DNA of 48,873 bases from Actinomycetota bacterium (GTDB lineage: Bacteria; Actinomycetota; Acidimicrobiia; Acidimicrobiales; Ilumatobacteraceae), in the NCBI GenBank assembly GCA_026393535.1, contig JAPKZY010000068.1, positions 1 through 48,873 on the forward strand, given 5' to 3'. Numbering within the stretch: position 1 is the first letter of the stretch; each line of letters begins with the position of its first letter. The translations under genes were made by a program, and so were the position numbers. The notes under the pieces are model-generated. The model had not been told where the DNA came from and ran no database searches. It worked only from the letters and a program-made list of their open reading frames with translations. Positions 25,611 to 34,136 of the stretch are shown in pieces.

Positions 25611-26636
25611 ATGCGTAAAGCGCTTGCCCCCATTTTGATTATTGCGATCCTCGGCACGCTTGGTGTTTTTCAGCGTGAAGTACTTGGCGATATATACACA
25701 CGCCTGATAGATCTTCCGCGAATCAGTCTTGTTCCTTTGGCCATTGCAGCATCTGCAATGGTGTGTGCTCGAGGTTTTTTCCTATTGGCGTGTTCTCCGG
25801 GAATTTCGTTACGCCAGGCGATCATGACTGATCAGGCCGCACTTGCCGCAGGCTATGGAATTGTTCTTGGTGGGGGAGCAGTGGGTACAGGGATGCGCAT
25901 TCATATGTTCACCACGTGGAAGATTGCACACCTCACTATTGCGTCTTCAATTATTGCGACTGCAGTTGTTCCTTCATTTACAACGTGGGGTCTACCCAGC
26001 CTGTTGTTAATTGGTCCGGTACTTGGTGGGACTGCGTCAACAGAGCAAACATTGGCAGTTGCTGTTGGCATTCCTCTGATTATTGTGTCAATCGTGATCT
26101 GGTGGTTGGCACTGCGGTCTTCGACAATGTTTTCCGCTGTCGGACGTTTCACAGGTTGGCTGCGAGAGTATCTGTTGCGCAAGGTTCCCGCTCGATTTCC
26201 AAAAGTGCGAGGAGCAATAGAGCGCACTCAGCCGTTGGCTTTTTCAATCGAAATGCGTGACGACTTGGTTCGGTTGTTACGAACACGGTGGGCACTGATT
26301 TTCACAGCGTCTGTAAGCACATTGGCAGCCGGTTTTACCTGTATGTGGACTTCGTCGGTTGTGTTCAATGTGGAGGGGCTTACATTTCGAGAAGCCCTAG
26401 TGGCTTTTTCATTAGTGCGCGTTGTCATCGCACTGTCACCAATTCCGGGCGGTACCGGGCTAGCTGAAGTCGGACTTATCGTCTTGCTGGAAAGAGCTGG
26501 AGTAAGCACTGTTGATGCGACAGGAATGACATTGCTGTACCGATCCCTCACGTGGTTTCTGCCCATAGTTGTTGGTTCTGCAACGTGGTGGCGTTACAAC
26601 CACACTCGGCCCGTAAACTTGACTAATCACAACTAA
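25611..26636 (+). CDS. YbhN/UPF0104 family membrane protein
   Basis: 341 residues with about eight membrane helices. The family signature near residue 275 (FSLVRVVIALSPIPGGTGLAEVGL) is that of lysylphosphatidylglycerol synthetase transmembrane-type proteins (YbhN/AglD2-like). These flip or assist lipid modification when fused to a synthetase domain; no synthetase domain is fused here. It may take part in lipid or glycan export. It precedes a small cytoplasmic gene by 15 nt, suggesting an operon. Confidence 0.82.
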   Translation: MRKALAPILIIAILGTLGVFQREVLGDIYTRLIDLPRISLVPLAIAASAMVCARGFFLLACSPGISLRQAIMTDQAALAAGYGIVLGGGAVGTGMRIHMFTTWKIAHLTIASSIIATAVVPSFTTWGLPSLLLIGPVLGGTASTEQTLAVAVGIPLIIVSIVIWWLALRSSTMFSAVGRFTGWLREYLLRKVPARFPKVRGAIERTQPLAFSIEMRDDLVRLLRTRWALIFTASVSTLAAGFTCMWTSSVVFNVEGLTFREALVAFSLVRVVIALSPIPGGTGLAEVGLIVLLERAGVSTVDATGMTLLYRSLTWFLPIVVGSATWWRYNHTRPVNLTNHN

Positions 26637-26651
26637 CAGATAGAGCTCACA

Positions 26652-26996
26652 GTGATCGAAGCACGCACAATCCACCTTGAGCCCGAAGCAGTGATGGCGA
26701 TGTCACAGATTTTGGGCATCATGCTTGACCAGATGTTTGATGCTGAAACCAGCACAATGTGGAACACGGAACACATCATTGAATTAGAAGCGCGACTTGT
26801 TGCGCCTGCTGAAGGTGAACCCGTCGAACTTGGCATTGATGACGCATCGTTGTTGCTGCAAGGTATGGCGTTTACCGAAGTGATGTCAGCAGAGTTGCCA
26901 TGGATTGACATGGTGCGGTGGGTGACTGATTTTGTGACCACAGAGTTGCGTCAACATTGGACTGAAGAAGAGTGGCGAACCTTTTCCCAACAATGA
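26652..26996 (+). CDS. Conserved hypothetical acidic protein
   Basis: 114 residues beginning at GTG 26652, soluble, acidic (pattern Leu/Glu-rich helices; WNTEHIIELEARLVAP and RQHWTEEEWRTFSQQ near the end). I do not recognise a family. Its short distance from the YbhN-type gene and the terminator directly after it suggest it is the last gene of that operon. Confidence 0.65.
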   Translation: MIEARTIHLEPEAVMAMSQILGIMLDQMFDAETSTMWNTEHIIELEARLVAPAEGEPVELGIDDASLLLQGMAFTEVMSAELPWIDMVRWVTDFVTTELRQHWTEEEWRTFSQQ

Positions 26997-27043
26997 CAAA
27001 AGGCCCGGTCTGTCACTTACGTAACAAACCGAACCTTTTGTTC
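26997..27043. terminator. Bidirectional hairpin terminator
   Basis: CAAAAGG and CCTTTTG, with inner CGGT/ACCG, form a stem around an ~18-nt loop between the convergent hypothetical gene and hup. Runs of A and T flank the stem on both sides, which suits termination in either direction. Confidence 0.6.
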
Positions 27044-27081
27044 GATGTTTTCAATTCACAGGTACAAGACCTGCGTAAGAG

Positions 27082-27567
27082 TTAACGGCGCTTTGCTGCC
27101 TTCTTCACTGTCTTCTTGACAGCTTTCTTAGCAACTGGCTTCTTCTTTGCAGGAGCTGCCTTCTTCACTGCCTTCTTGACAGCTTTCTTAGCAACTGGCT
27201 TCTTCTTTGCAGGAGCTGCCTTCTTCACAACCTTCTTCGCAGGTGCTGGTGCAACTGCGCGCTTGACTGTGTTCACCTTCGGTGCTGCAGTGACACCGAG
27301 TGCGATGTCCTTGAAGCCCTTGAGTGCGGTGATCTTGGCAACTGTTTTTGCCTTGATCTTGATTGTTTCGCCTGTGGCTGGGTTACGACCCATACGGGCT
27401 GGACGCTTGATCTTTGCAAATTTCGCAAAGCCTGAGATATTTACAATCTCGCCTTTGGCGACGTTCGCAAGGATGACGTCGATTGTTCCTTCAACCATTT
27501 TGGCCGCTGTCTTATTATCGACATCGGTGTGAATGGCTACTGCTTGGATGAGTTCACGTTTCTTCAT
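27082..27567 (-). CDS. hup: HU-family DNA-binding protein with Lys/Ala-rich tail
   Basis: 161 residues from ATG 27567 (MKKRELIQAVA, the canonical HU start); an upstream GTG at 27594 is in frame but would add an atypical leader. Residues 1-90 are a complete HU fold with GRNPATGETIKIKAK, the DNA-binding arm. The tail is actinobacterial type, made of KKAAPAKKKPVAKK blocks (about three), as in mycobacterial HupB, and is histone H1-like. It compacts DNA. The tail is encoded by an exact 60-bp tandem repeat. Confidence 0.95.
   Translation of the reverse strand: MKKRELIQAVAIHTDVDNKTAAKMVEGTIDVILANVAKGEIVNISGFAKFAKIKRPARMGRNPATGETIKIKAKTVAKITALKGFKDIALGVTAAPKVNTVKRAVAPAPAKKVVKKAAPAKKKPVAKKAVKKAVKKAAPAKKKPVAKKAVKKTVKKAAKRR
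27096..27228. repeat. 60-bp tandem repeat in the hup tail
   Basis: The segment 27096-27168 and the segment 27156-27228 match base for base at a 60-bp period, with one visible T/C difference (27111 against 27171). About 2.2 copies, each coding a 20-residue block of the HU tail. The near-identity shows recent duplication or continuing copy number change. Confidence 0.85.
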
Positions 27568-27750
27568 GAGCGAAAACTTATTCCATCTGCGCACTCAAAT
27601 CGTGGATATCCATTGACTTTTTTGTCACTCGGGCGAAAGTCACTTTTCTGGTTCTTCGAGAGTTCTTCAGTTTGGAGAAAGGTGCCTGCGGGGGATAAAA
27701 GGCTCAGCACTGAAGAGAATACAGCGTGTAAATTCGATAACAAATGGTCA

Positions 27751-27775
27751 GAAACCCCCTGTTTTATTGGGTTTC
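27751..27775 (-). terminator. Hairpin after the thiamine operon
   Basis: GAAACCC and GGGTTTC (7-bp perfect stem, 11-nt loop) lie just downstream of the thiQ stop on the minus strand. There is no clear T-run, so a rho-independent role is only probable. Confidence 0.45.
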
Positions 27776-27781
27776 AGGACA

Positions 27782-28408
27782 CTATTTGTGCGGCAATACG
27801 AAGGTGGTATCTGCAAGAAAATCTGCTTCAGACTGATCGTGGGTGACCAAAAGGGCAGTGGTGGCGGTCTGTTTCAGGACTCGAGCGAGGTCTGACATCA
27901 ACGCATCGTGGGTCGTTTGGTCGAGCCCAGAAAGCGGTTCGTCGAGCAAAAGGACCCGTGGTCGGGGAGCCAATGCCCGAGCAAGGGCGATTCGGCGGGC
28001 TTCGCCTCCGGATAATTCAGCCACATCTCGGTGGGCGAGGTGGGCAAGATTGACCATCTCGAGGAGTTCATGAACGCGGGTGGTGCGGTCGGTTTTTGGC
28101 ATCTTGGAAATGCGTAATCCGAACTCAATGTTTTGGCTAACGGTCATAGTGGGGAACAAGTCACCTGTTTGTGAGACAAGGCCAATGCCACGTTTATGGG
28201 TGGGAAGCGAGGTGACGTCGACATTGTCAATGTGGACTATGCCGTGAGTAGTGCGAATGATGCCACAGATGGCATGGAGCAGTGTGGTCTTGCCAATGCC
28301 AGACGGGCCGGTAATTGCTAGCGTTTCGCCAGTAGGCACTGTGAAAGAAATGTTGTCGACAATGACGGTGTTGTCGAATGCAACGGAGAGATTTGAAACG
28401 TTAAGCAC
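27782..28408 (-). CDS. thiQ: ABC transporter ATPase, thiamine importer
   Basis: 208 residues. Walker A GPSGIGKTTLLHAI near 35, Q-loop in GLVSQTGDLFPTMTVS, signature LSGGEARRIALARAL near 130, Walker B VLLLDEPLSGLDQ near 150, H-loop TALLVTHDQ. It starts at GTG 28408 and overlaps the thiP stop by 8 nt. It energises the ThiB-ThiP importer; the thiamine role comes from context (TPP riboswitch, thiN and thiB upstream). Confidence 0.88.
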   Translation of the reverse strand: MLNVSNLSVAFDNTVIVDNISFTVPTGETLAITGPSGIGKTTLLHAICGIIRTTHGIVHIDNVDVTSLPTHKRGIGLVSQTGDLFPTMTVSQNIEFGLRISKMPKTDRTTRVHELLEMVNLAHLAHRDVAELSGGEARRIALARALAPRPRVLLLDEPLSGLDQTTHDALMSDLARVLKQTATTALLVTHDQSEADFLADTTFVLPHK

Positions 28409-29903
28409 GACTCATGACTCCTACGGTGACGAGCACCATGAGTGCTGCGAGTACAAAGCCAGCTTGTTGTGCGGCGACACCTGGTCTGCCGAGCAGTTGT
28501 GCGATTGCAATCGGCAAGGTGGTAGAGCCCGAACGTGACAAGAAAGAAGTAGCGCCGAATTCGCCCAGCGATACAGCCATGGATAGGCCTGTTGCGCGAA
28601 GAAGGGCAGGTTTAAGAATTGGCACATCGACTCGGCGCCATGTTGTGAACGGTGATGCACCGAGGGTGGCTGATGCGTTGCGAAGCGATGTAGGGATGGC
28701 ACGAACAGCTGGTTCTATGGCGCGGATAACAAGCGGCAATGCAATGACTGCGTGGATGACTGGGATGAACCACCGTTCGGATCGCCATGTGAATGGGGAG
28801 GTATTGAAGGTGATGATGAGGCCGATGCCAAGTGTTGCTGCGGAAACAACGAGTGGCAGAGAGAACAGCGCACGTGGTGCAGATGTGGTTGCAACCAATA
28901 AGGCAACTGGCACACAGATACAAGCAGCGGTGATGGCGAATACGAGTGAGGTGGTGATCACTGATTGTGGAGAGACAGACAGAGCAGGTAGCGAACCTGA
29001 AAAAATAGTTCGCCACGCTGATAGCGAGAGTTGGCTATTTACGACGAGAGATCTGTAGATGGTTGCTAGAAGAGGTGATGCAACGATGATGATTGCTGCT
29101 GCCGTGATTATTAGTGGAGTAGCGCGGTGTGTTGGTTTTGTTTGTAAGGGCTGGGCTGAACTGACATGTAGAGATGTTGATAGCAAACGAGAACCTCGAC
29201 GCGTGAAGAAAAAGACGGCCCCGATGATGATTGCCTGGAGAACTGCAAGTGCAGTAGCGGTAGTTGTATTCCCAAGCCGCACTGCTTGGGTAAATATCTC
29301 TGTCTCAAGGGTTCGTCGAGACACGCCACCGAGAATTGCAATGACACCAAATGATGTGAAGCAATAAATGAATACCAAAGTGGCTGCACTAATGACAGCG
29401 TCAGAGATTTGCGGCCACACAACCAATGCGAACGTGCGTGACGGCCGAGCTCCAAGAGTGGCTGCACCATTTTCCAGTCGATGATTCACCAAGGACCATC
29501 GCGGGCCAACAATACGAAGAATGACAGACACGTTGAAAACCACGTGCGCCCAAATGATTGGGATCACACCCCGCGAGTCGGTGATGGCAAGAACCCCAGC
29601 GGCCACAACTACTGCTGGCAACACGAAAGGGGCCGTGAGAATGCCGCGAGCGATGCGTGACCCACGGAATGTGAATCGCGATAGCGCCCATGTAACGGGA
29701 AGTCCAATGGCAAGAGTGGCAAGCGTGCTGATGATTGCTTCCCATAGTGAAAACCACGCAACACCACGCAGTGACTGATTGGAAAGAACTTCGCTAAACG
29801 CGGAGAAGCGGAAGAAGCGAAGCAACGCATTGGCTACAGGCACGACAAAAAAGACACTCATAAATACCACGGGGGCTATGAGGAGTGTCTTTGTCTTGTT
29901 CAC
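28401..29903 (-). CDS. thiP: ABC transporter permease, fused two-domain, thiamine importer
   Basis: About 500 residues holding two permease halves in one chain, with ~12 hydrophobic helices. The coupling-helix (EAA-like) signatures appear as LENGAATLGARPSRTFALVVWP near 155 and LRNASATLGASPFTTWRRVDVP near 415. I prefer GTG 29903, which overlaps the thiB stop (GTGA); ATG 29921 or 29933 would overlap it further. The two-half arrangement is that of ThiP/SfuB-type importers. Confidence 0.85.
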   Translation of the reverse strand: MNKTKTLLIAPVVFMSVFFVVPVANALLRFFRFSAFSEVLSNQSLRGVAWFSLWEAIISTLATLAIGLPVTWALSRFTFRGSRIARGILTAPFVLPAVVVAAGVLAITDSRGVIPIIWAHVVFNVSVILRIVGPRWSLVNHRLENGAATLGARPSRTFALVVWPQISDAVISAATLVFIYCFTSFGVIAILGGVSRRTLETEIFTQAVRLGNTTTATALAVLQAIIIGAVFFFTRRGSRLLSTSLHVSSAQPLQTKPTHRATPLIITAAAIIIVASPLLATIYRSLVVNSQLSLSAWRTIFSGSLPALSVSPQSVITTSLVFAITAACICVPVALLVATTSAPRALFSLPLVVSAATLGIGLIITFNTSPFTWRSERWFIPVIHAVIALPLVIRAIEPAVRAIPTSLRNASATLGASPFTTWRRVDVPILKPALLRATGLSMAVSLGEFGATSFLSRSGSTTLPIAIAQLLGRPGVAAQQAGFVLAALMVLVTVGVMSRA

Positions 29904-30916
29904 AAGATGATGTCTCTCCATGAACTCAACCACGAATCACGATTCTTTTCAATATCGGCAGAATCAAGTGTCAGCGGATTCTTTGGCGCAATAGCGAACT
30001 TGGTGAACAATTCAGGAAGCATTGCTTTTTTGTTTACAGGGAAAACAAACAGCGAGAGCGGCATTGATTCTTGAAAGGGAACATCTAGTAGATACGAAAT
30101 CAATTGTGCAGCCAAGTTCGGATTACGAGTGCCGCGTAATGTGCCGACATATTCGGTTTGCCGAAAGCAGGTGGATTCAATGACAGCTGTAGGCGGTGTG
30201 TCGATCGGTTTTTCTGCGTACAACACTTCAGCTGGTGGGCTTGAACCATAGCTAACTACAAGTGGGTATTTGCCTTTGCCGGACGAACCAGAGAAATCAA
30301 TGGTGTACGCAGTTGTCCAGTCGGGAGAAACGTGCACTCCGTTTGCCTTCAATGACTTCCAATAAGCCTGCCAATTGTTTGCACCGAAATGCGCAATGGT
30401 GCCGAGAAGAAAACCGAGCCCTGGAGAAGATGCGACCGGATCTTGGACTGTTAGAAGATTCTTATAAGTAGGGAGTGCCAAATCTTCCAGTGATGTTGGT
30501 GGTGCAACGTTGCGAGATGAAAACCACTTCTTGTCATAGTTCACACAAATGTCGCCATAGTCAACTGGTTTGTAACTTGTAAGCAAGTTGGCTTTCTGCG
30601 CACGAGACAACAGTGTGTTGTCAAGACCCCACAGCACGTCGCCTTCAGGAGTGCCCGCGGTGAGAATAGCTTTAGAAATCAAAACACCGGAATCACCACC
30701 AGTAACAACTTTTACTTTTGCACCAGTGGCTGCGGTAAACGCATCAAAGATCTTGTCTTGTGGCGTGAACGCATCGTATGCAAGCAATGTGACTTCATTC
30801 GGAGTTGCATCAACACGAGCAATTGTTGAATCAGTTGGCGTGTTCGACGAAGAACTTGCACATGCAGAAGCAATGACTATGAGTAATGGTGCGACGAGTA
30901 TGCGTGAATATTTCAT
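29900..30916 (-). CDS. thiB: Thiamine ABC transporter substrate-binding lipoprotein
   Basis: 338 residues. A lipoprotein signal peptide ends in ASACASS (Cys ~19). The mature protein has the type II binding fold of the TbpA/ThiB branch (VTLLAYDAFTPQDKIFDAF near 43, DVLWGLDNTLLSRA near 97, VSYGSSPPAEVLY near 224). It captures thiamine or its phosphates outside and hands them to ThiP. The ATG overlaps the thiN stop (ATGA). Part of the riboswitch-controlled operon. Confidence 0.9.
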   Translation of the reverse strand: MKYSRILVAPLLIVIASACASSSSNTPTDSTIARVDATPNEVTLLAYDAFTPQDKIFDAFTAATGAKVKVVTGGDSGVLISKAILTAGTPEGDVLWGLDNTLLSRAQKANLLTSYKPVDYGDICVNYDKKWFSSRNVAPPTSLEDLALPTYKNLLTVQDPVASSPGLGFLLGTIAHFGANNWQAYWKSLKANGVHVSPDWTTAYTIDFSGSSGKGKYPLVVSYGSSPPAEVLYAEKPIDTPPTAVIESTCFRQTEYVGTLRGTRNPNLAAQLISYLLDVPFQESMPLSLFVFPVNKKAMLPELFTKFAIAPKNPLTLDSADIEKNRDSWLSSWRDIIL

Positions 30917-31575
30917 GAGAAGTCTCCGGGGTTGAGAAAGAATGGTTCGATAACGGCGAGACAGCCGCTGGTGACGCTGATTGACACAGATTCACCATTG
31001 GCGATATTGCTGACGCCACGAGAGGCGAACGATTGCAGCGTGTCGTTGGTTAGTTCCCACTGCAACCCGGTTGTGGTGACCGTGGCGTCACCACCGACTG
31101 GAAGCAGAGACACGATGTTTCCAGGCTGAGTGGCCAGATGGAATTCTTTTGTGTACGACACATAGGACACGCGAGCTGTACCTATTAATAAGGTTGCACT
31201 AACGGCGCCCGCACATGATGCAAGAGAGTGCACCATTCCGAGAACGTGGTCAAACCGATCACCGCCACCAGATACAACAGTGATGTGCGTTGACTGACGG
31301 GCTAGAGCAGATGCAATTGCGATTTCAGTGTCTGTGAGATCTTTGTCAGTTGGATACTCAGTAATCAGAACATTCGAATCATGAGCATCGGTTAAATCAA
31401 TAGCTGAAATTGAATCCATATCGCCGACTAATTCATTCGGAACAAAGCCCATTGCAATTGCGTGCGCGTAGCCAGAATCTGCGGCGATGACGTATGCGTC
31501 TGTCGGAAGGTGTTGACGCACATTCGGATGCGGTGGGTCTCCGCCAATAAAGATGAGTGAGGGGCTTGTAGCCAT
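30913..31575 (-). CDS. thiN: Thiamine diphosphokinase
   Basis: 220 residues. The catalytic-domain motifs are visible: AADSGYAHAIAMG near 32, ELVGDMDSISA near 49, and TDKDLTDTEIAIA near 78 (metal-binding Asp pairs). GGGDRFDHVLG near 103 follows. The C-terminal B1-type binding domain follows from ~150. It converts thiamine to TPP with ATP, consistent with an operon that imports thiamine and activates it directly, with no biosynthesis genes here. Its ribosome binding site lies within the TPP riboswitch. Confidence 0.93.
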   Translation of the reverse strand: MATSPSLIFIGGDPPHPNVRQHLPTDAYVIAADSGYAHAIAMGFVPNELVGDMDSISAIDLTDAHDSNVLITEYPTDKDLTDTEIAIASALARQSTHITVVSGGGDRFDHVLGMVHSLASCAGAVSATLLIGTARVSYVSYTKEFHLATQPGNIVSLLPVGGDATVTTTGLQWELTNDTLQSFASRGVSNIANGESVSISVTSGCLAVIEPFFLNPGDFS

Positions 31576-31580
31576 ATGTC

Positions 31581-31668
31581 GATTCCTCCGCTGGCATTAC
31601 CCAGATCAGGTTTTCGGGTCGGTTACCGCAGTAACCCTCTCAGCCCGCTGATCGCGCGAGCTCCCCGT
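31581..31668 (-). promoter_or_regulatory. TPP riboswitch (THI element)
   Basis: On the minus strand the conserved pieces appear in order: CTGAGAGGG, a short P3 hairpin TTACTGCGGTAA, ACCTGATCTGGGTAATGCCAG, and then CGGAGGAA. This is the standard thiamin pyrophosphate aptamer. The GGAGG of the 3' strand is also the ribosome binding site of thiN, 10 nt before its ATG, so ligand binding should hide the SD and stop translation. A terminator hairpin after the aptamer is not seen. Confidence 0.95.
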
Positions 31669-31694
31669 GATGTGTTGTATCTGTCAGGTTATAC

Positions 31695-32606
31695 CTATGA
31701 ACGAGCGATATCGGGTTCGATGAAGATGAATCGAGCTGATGGAACAACGGCCCGCATCGCCGCCTCAGCCTCGTCAATGCTGCGGCTCACGTCAGCAGCA
31801 GAAAGTGCAGGGTCAAAGATTGCCTTTGCAGCAACCAGAAGTGCATCTGGCCCCAGGTGCTCTGTGTGCAGATACACCACTTGTTGAATGTGTTGATGTC
31901 CGCGCAGAGAGGCGGCAAGAGCAATGCGAGTCTCCGGTAGAGCCGTCTCACCGATCAGTAAGCCCTTCATTTCTGCACCAAGGATGAAGGCGACAACTAC
32001 AAGTAACAAGCCAATCGCTATGGAGCCCACTGCATCCCATCGTGGTTCGTGTGTGAAATGGGCGAGCAATACTCCGGCAAGTGCAAAGAATAATCCTGTT
32101 TCGGCTGCAACGTCTTCCAACAAAACAGTGGGGAGTTCTGGCTGTTTCGCTGTGCGAATGAATTGCCAATAGCTCTGTTGTGGTGGCTTGACATGTGCAG
32201 TTTCTTTTACAGCAGTGCGTAATGAATACGACTCGAGAAGAATTGCAACAATCAAAATACCAACAGCAATTCCTATGTTGTCCGTTTCGTGTGGATTGCG
32301 GAACTTGTGAATTCCTTCGTACAACGCAAAGAGCCCACCCATGCTGAACAGAACAAGCGCCACGATGAATGCCCAGAAGTAACGCTCACGTTCGTGACCG
32401 AATGGGTGTTCTTCATCGCGGGCTTTTACGGATCGTTTAGCCCCCAACATCAAAAGGCCCTGATTGCCGGTATCGGCAAACGAATGGACTGATTCTGCGG
32501 CTAGCCCAGCAGAGCCAGTAAGAAGGAATCCGACAAACTTGGAAATTGCGATACCAAGGTTGGCAAAAAAGGCTGCGATGATTGCCTTACGACTTCCTTC
32601 ATTCAT
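31695..32606 (-). CDS. Cation diffusion facilitator (CDF) metal efflux protein
   Basis: 303 residues with about six membrane helices. The N-terminal HSFADTGNQGLL near 42 supplies the His and Asp of the metal site, followed by HPFGHERERYFWAF near 67, a family signature. A second HxxxD-like site follows near 180, and a ~90-residue cytoplasmic domain ends the protein. It exports Zn, Fe, Mn or similar in exchange for protons. Adjacent to, but separate from, the thiamine operon. Specificity cannot be read from the sequence. Confidence 0.9.
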   Translation of the reverse strand: MNEGSRKAIIAAFFANLGIAISKFVGFLLTGSAGLAAESVHSFADTGNQGLLMLGAKRSVKARDEEHPFGHERERYFWAFIVALVLFSMGGLFALYEGIHKFRNPHETDNIGIAVGILIVAILLESYSLRTAVKETAHVKPPQQSYWQFIRTAKQPELPTVLLEDVAAETGLFFALAGVLLAHFTHEPRWDAVGSIAIGLLLVVVAFILGAEMKGLLIGETALPETRIALAASLRGHQHIQQVVYLHTEHLGPDALLVAAKAIFDPALSAADVSRSIDEAEAAMRAVVPSARFIFIEPDIARS

Positions 32607-32668
32607 AGGTCTAGGTTGTCATACACAGAACTCAGCGGCACTGTTCGCTGTAAATACAAGGGGGAATC

Positions 32669-33457
32669 ATGGGTGTATTAGATGGACGCATTGCATTAGT
32701 AACTGGCGGAGGGCGCGGCATTGGTCGTGCGATTTCTGAGTTGCTTGCATCTGAGGGCGCAACTGTTGCCATTAACTATCGTCGCGATAAGGACGCCGCA
32801 GAAGAAACGCAACGAGCAATTCTTGATGCAGGCGGTCTCGCCACTATTCACCAAGGGTCAAATGACATTCCTGTAGAGAATGTGGCACTGGTGAAAGACG
32901 TGTTGTCTGTTCATAGTGGAATAGATATTGCAATTCTGAATGGTGGTATCGCATCAAAAGGTCGCAGCATCGCTGATACAGAGGCAGAGGAATTGTGGCA
33001 GTTGGTTGCTACTCACGCGCTCGGGCCACATCAGTTGTGTCGCGCGTTAATTCCGTCAATGCGCACACGCGGCCGTGGTGACATTGTGTTTATCTCATCA
33101 GTTGCAACGTCAGGCATGTCTGCAAATGGTGCGCCATACAACATGGGTAAAGCTGCAATGGAAGCACTTGCTCTCACATTGGCGAAAGAAGAACGCCCGA
33201 ACAACATTCGCGTCAACATCGTTGCCCCCGGCCTCGTAGAGACCGACATGGGCGTACGCCTAGCGCGAGCCATCACAGGACGTCGCGAGATGGACGATCT
33301 TCGTTCGATGGACGAGGCAGCTCCATTTGGTCGGGTCTGTCAGCCAGAAGACATCGCAAACGCTGTGTTGTGGTTCTGTTCGCCTGCCGCCAGTTACATC
33401 ACAGGCCAACGAATACAAGTAGATGGTGGTGGTTCAAGTCTTCGGGTTGGCCAATAA
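32669..33457 (+). CDS. Short-chain dehydrogenase/reductase
   Basis: 262 residues of the classical SDR type. The NAD(P) loop TGGGRGIGRAI lies at 12-22, ILNGGI near 92, the catalytic Ser in FISSVATSG, and Tyr-Lys in YNMGKAAMEAL near 150; the C-terminus is GQRIQVDGGG. Basic Arg residues after the loop (NYRR) suggest NADP(H). The substrate is unknown; FabG-like enzymes are closest in pattern. Confidence 0.88.
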   Translation: MGVLDGRIALVTGGGRGIGRAISELLASEGATVAINYRRDKDAAEETQRAILDAGGLATIHQGSNDIPVENVALVKDVLSVHSGIDIAILNGGIASKGRSIADTEAEELWQLVATHALGPHQLCRALIPSMRTRGRGDIVFISSVATSGMSANGAPYNMGKAAMEALALTLAKEERPNNIRVNIVAPGLVETDMGVRLARAITGRREMDDLRSMDEAAPFGRVCQPEDIANAVLWFCSPAASYITGQRIQVDGGGSSLRVGQ

Positions 33458-33505
33458 CGGCACTGGTCGTGTTTGGACCCCCAAGTAGTAGATAGCCTTC
33501 ACAAC

Positions 33506-34126
33506 GTGAGCCCACTTGCCCCCCAAAACACTGACACCATTATTGAGATCACGGACGAGGCGCTCGTTCAACTCAAGATTCTGCGTGATGAAGAACCAGA
33601 AAAAGAACGTCTTGGACTTCGTCTTGAAGTGATGGCAGCGCCAGGTGAAGAGTTTAAGTACGACCTGTCGTTTGAGATTGTCACCCAGGCTGCTTTTTCT
33701 GACGAAGTGCGCACCATCAATGGTCTCAAAATAATTATTCCGCTTGCCAGTTTTGAACACATCAACGGTGGAACTCTTGATTACTCAGAGCGTCAAGGTC
33801 TTATTATTCGCAACCCGAATAAGCCACCAGTCGCAATGATTGAAGGTCTCGTCAATGATGATGAGTTCTCAGCTGCTATCGAAACTGTTATTTCTGTTGA
33901 TGTGAACCCAGCACTTGCGTCCCATGGTGGGTTTGTCACTTTTGTTGGTCACGACACCGAAGGTGTTGCCTATTTGACTATGGGTGGCGGCTGTCACGGT
34001 TGCTCAATGAGCAAGATGACCATGCTTGAAGGTGTGCAAACCACGCTGATTGAACAGGTGCCTGGCGTGCTTAAAGTGCGTGACATTACAGATCACGCAG
34101 CGGGTTCAAACCCTTATTACAGCTAA
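33506..34126 (+). CDS. Fe-S cluster carrier of the NfuA/NifU-C type
   Basis: About 206 residues. The N-terminal ~90 residues are an A-type-like domain (ITDEALVQLKILRDEEPEKERLGLRLEV). The C-terminal ~80 residues are the NifU-C domain, GGFVTFVGHDTEGVAYLTMGGGCHGCSMSKMT, with CHGC holding a shared [4Fe-4S] cluster. The layout is that of E. coli NfuA, which carries clusters to target enzymes. The start is uncertain: GTG 33506 is my choice, with TTG 33473 upstream also in frame. It is followed 10 nt later by the MOSC gene. Confidence 0.85.
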   Translation: MSPLAPQNTDTIIEITDEALVQLKILRDEEPEKERLGLRLEVMAAPGEEFKYDLSFEIVTQAAFSDEVRTINGLKIIIPLASFEHINGGTLDYSERQGLIIRNPNKPPVAMIEGLVNDDEFSAAIETVISVDVNPALASHGGFVTFVGHDTEGVAYLTMGGGCHGCSMSKMTMLEGVQTTLIEQVPGVLKVRDITDHAAGSNPYYS

Positions 34127-34136
34127 GGTTTTCCGC

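Noticed and set aside
27082-27240. CRISPR or phage-type repeat array
   Set aside because: The repeat is exactly 60 bp, has no spacers, and codes for the HU tail in frame.
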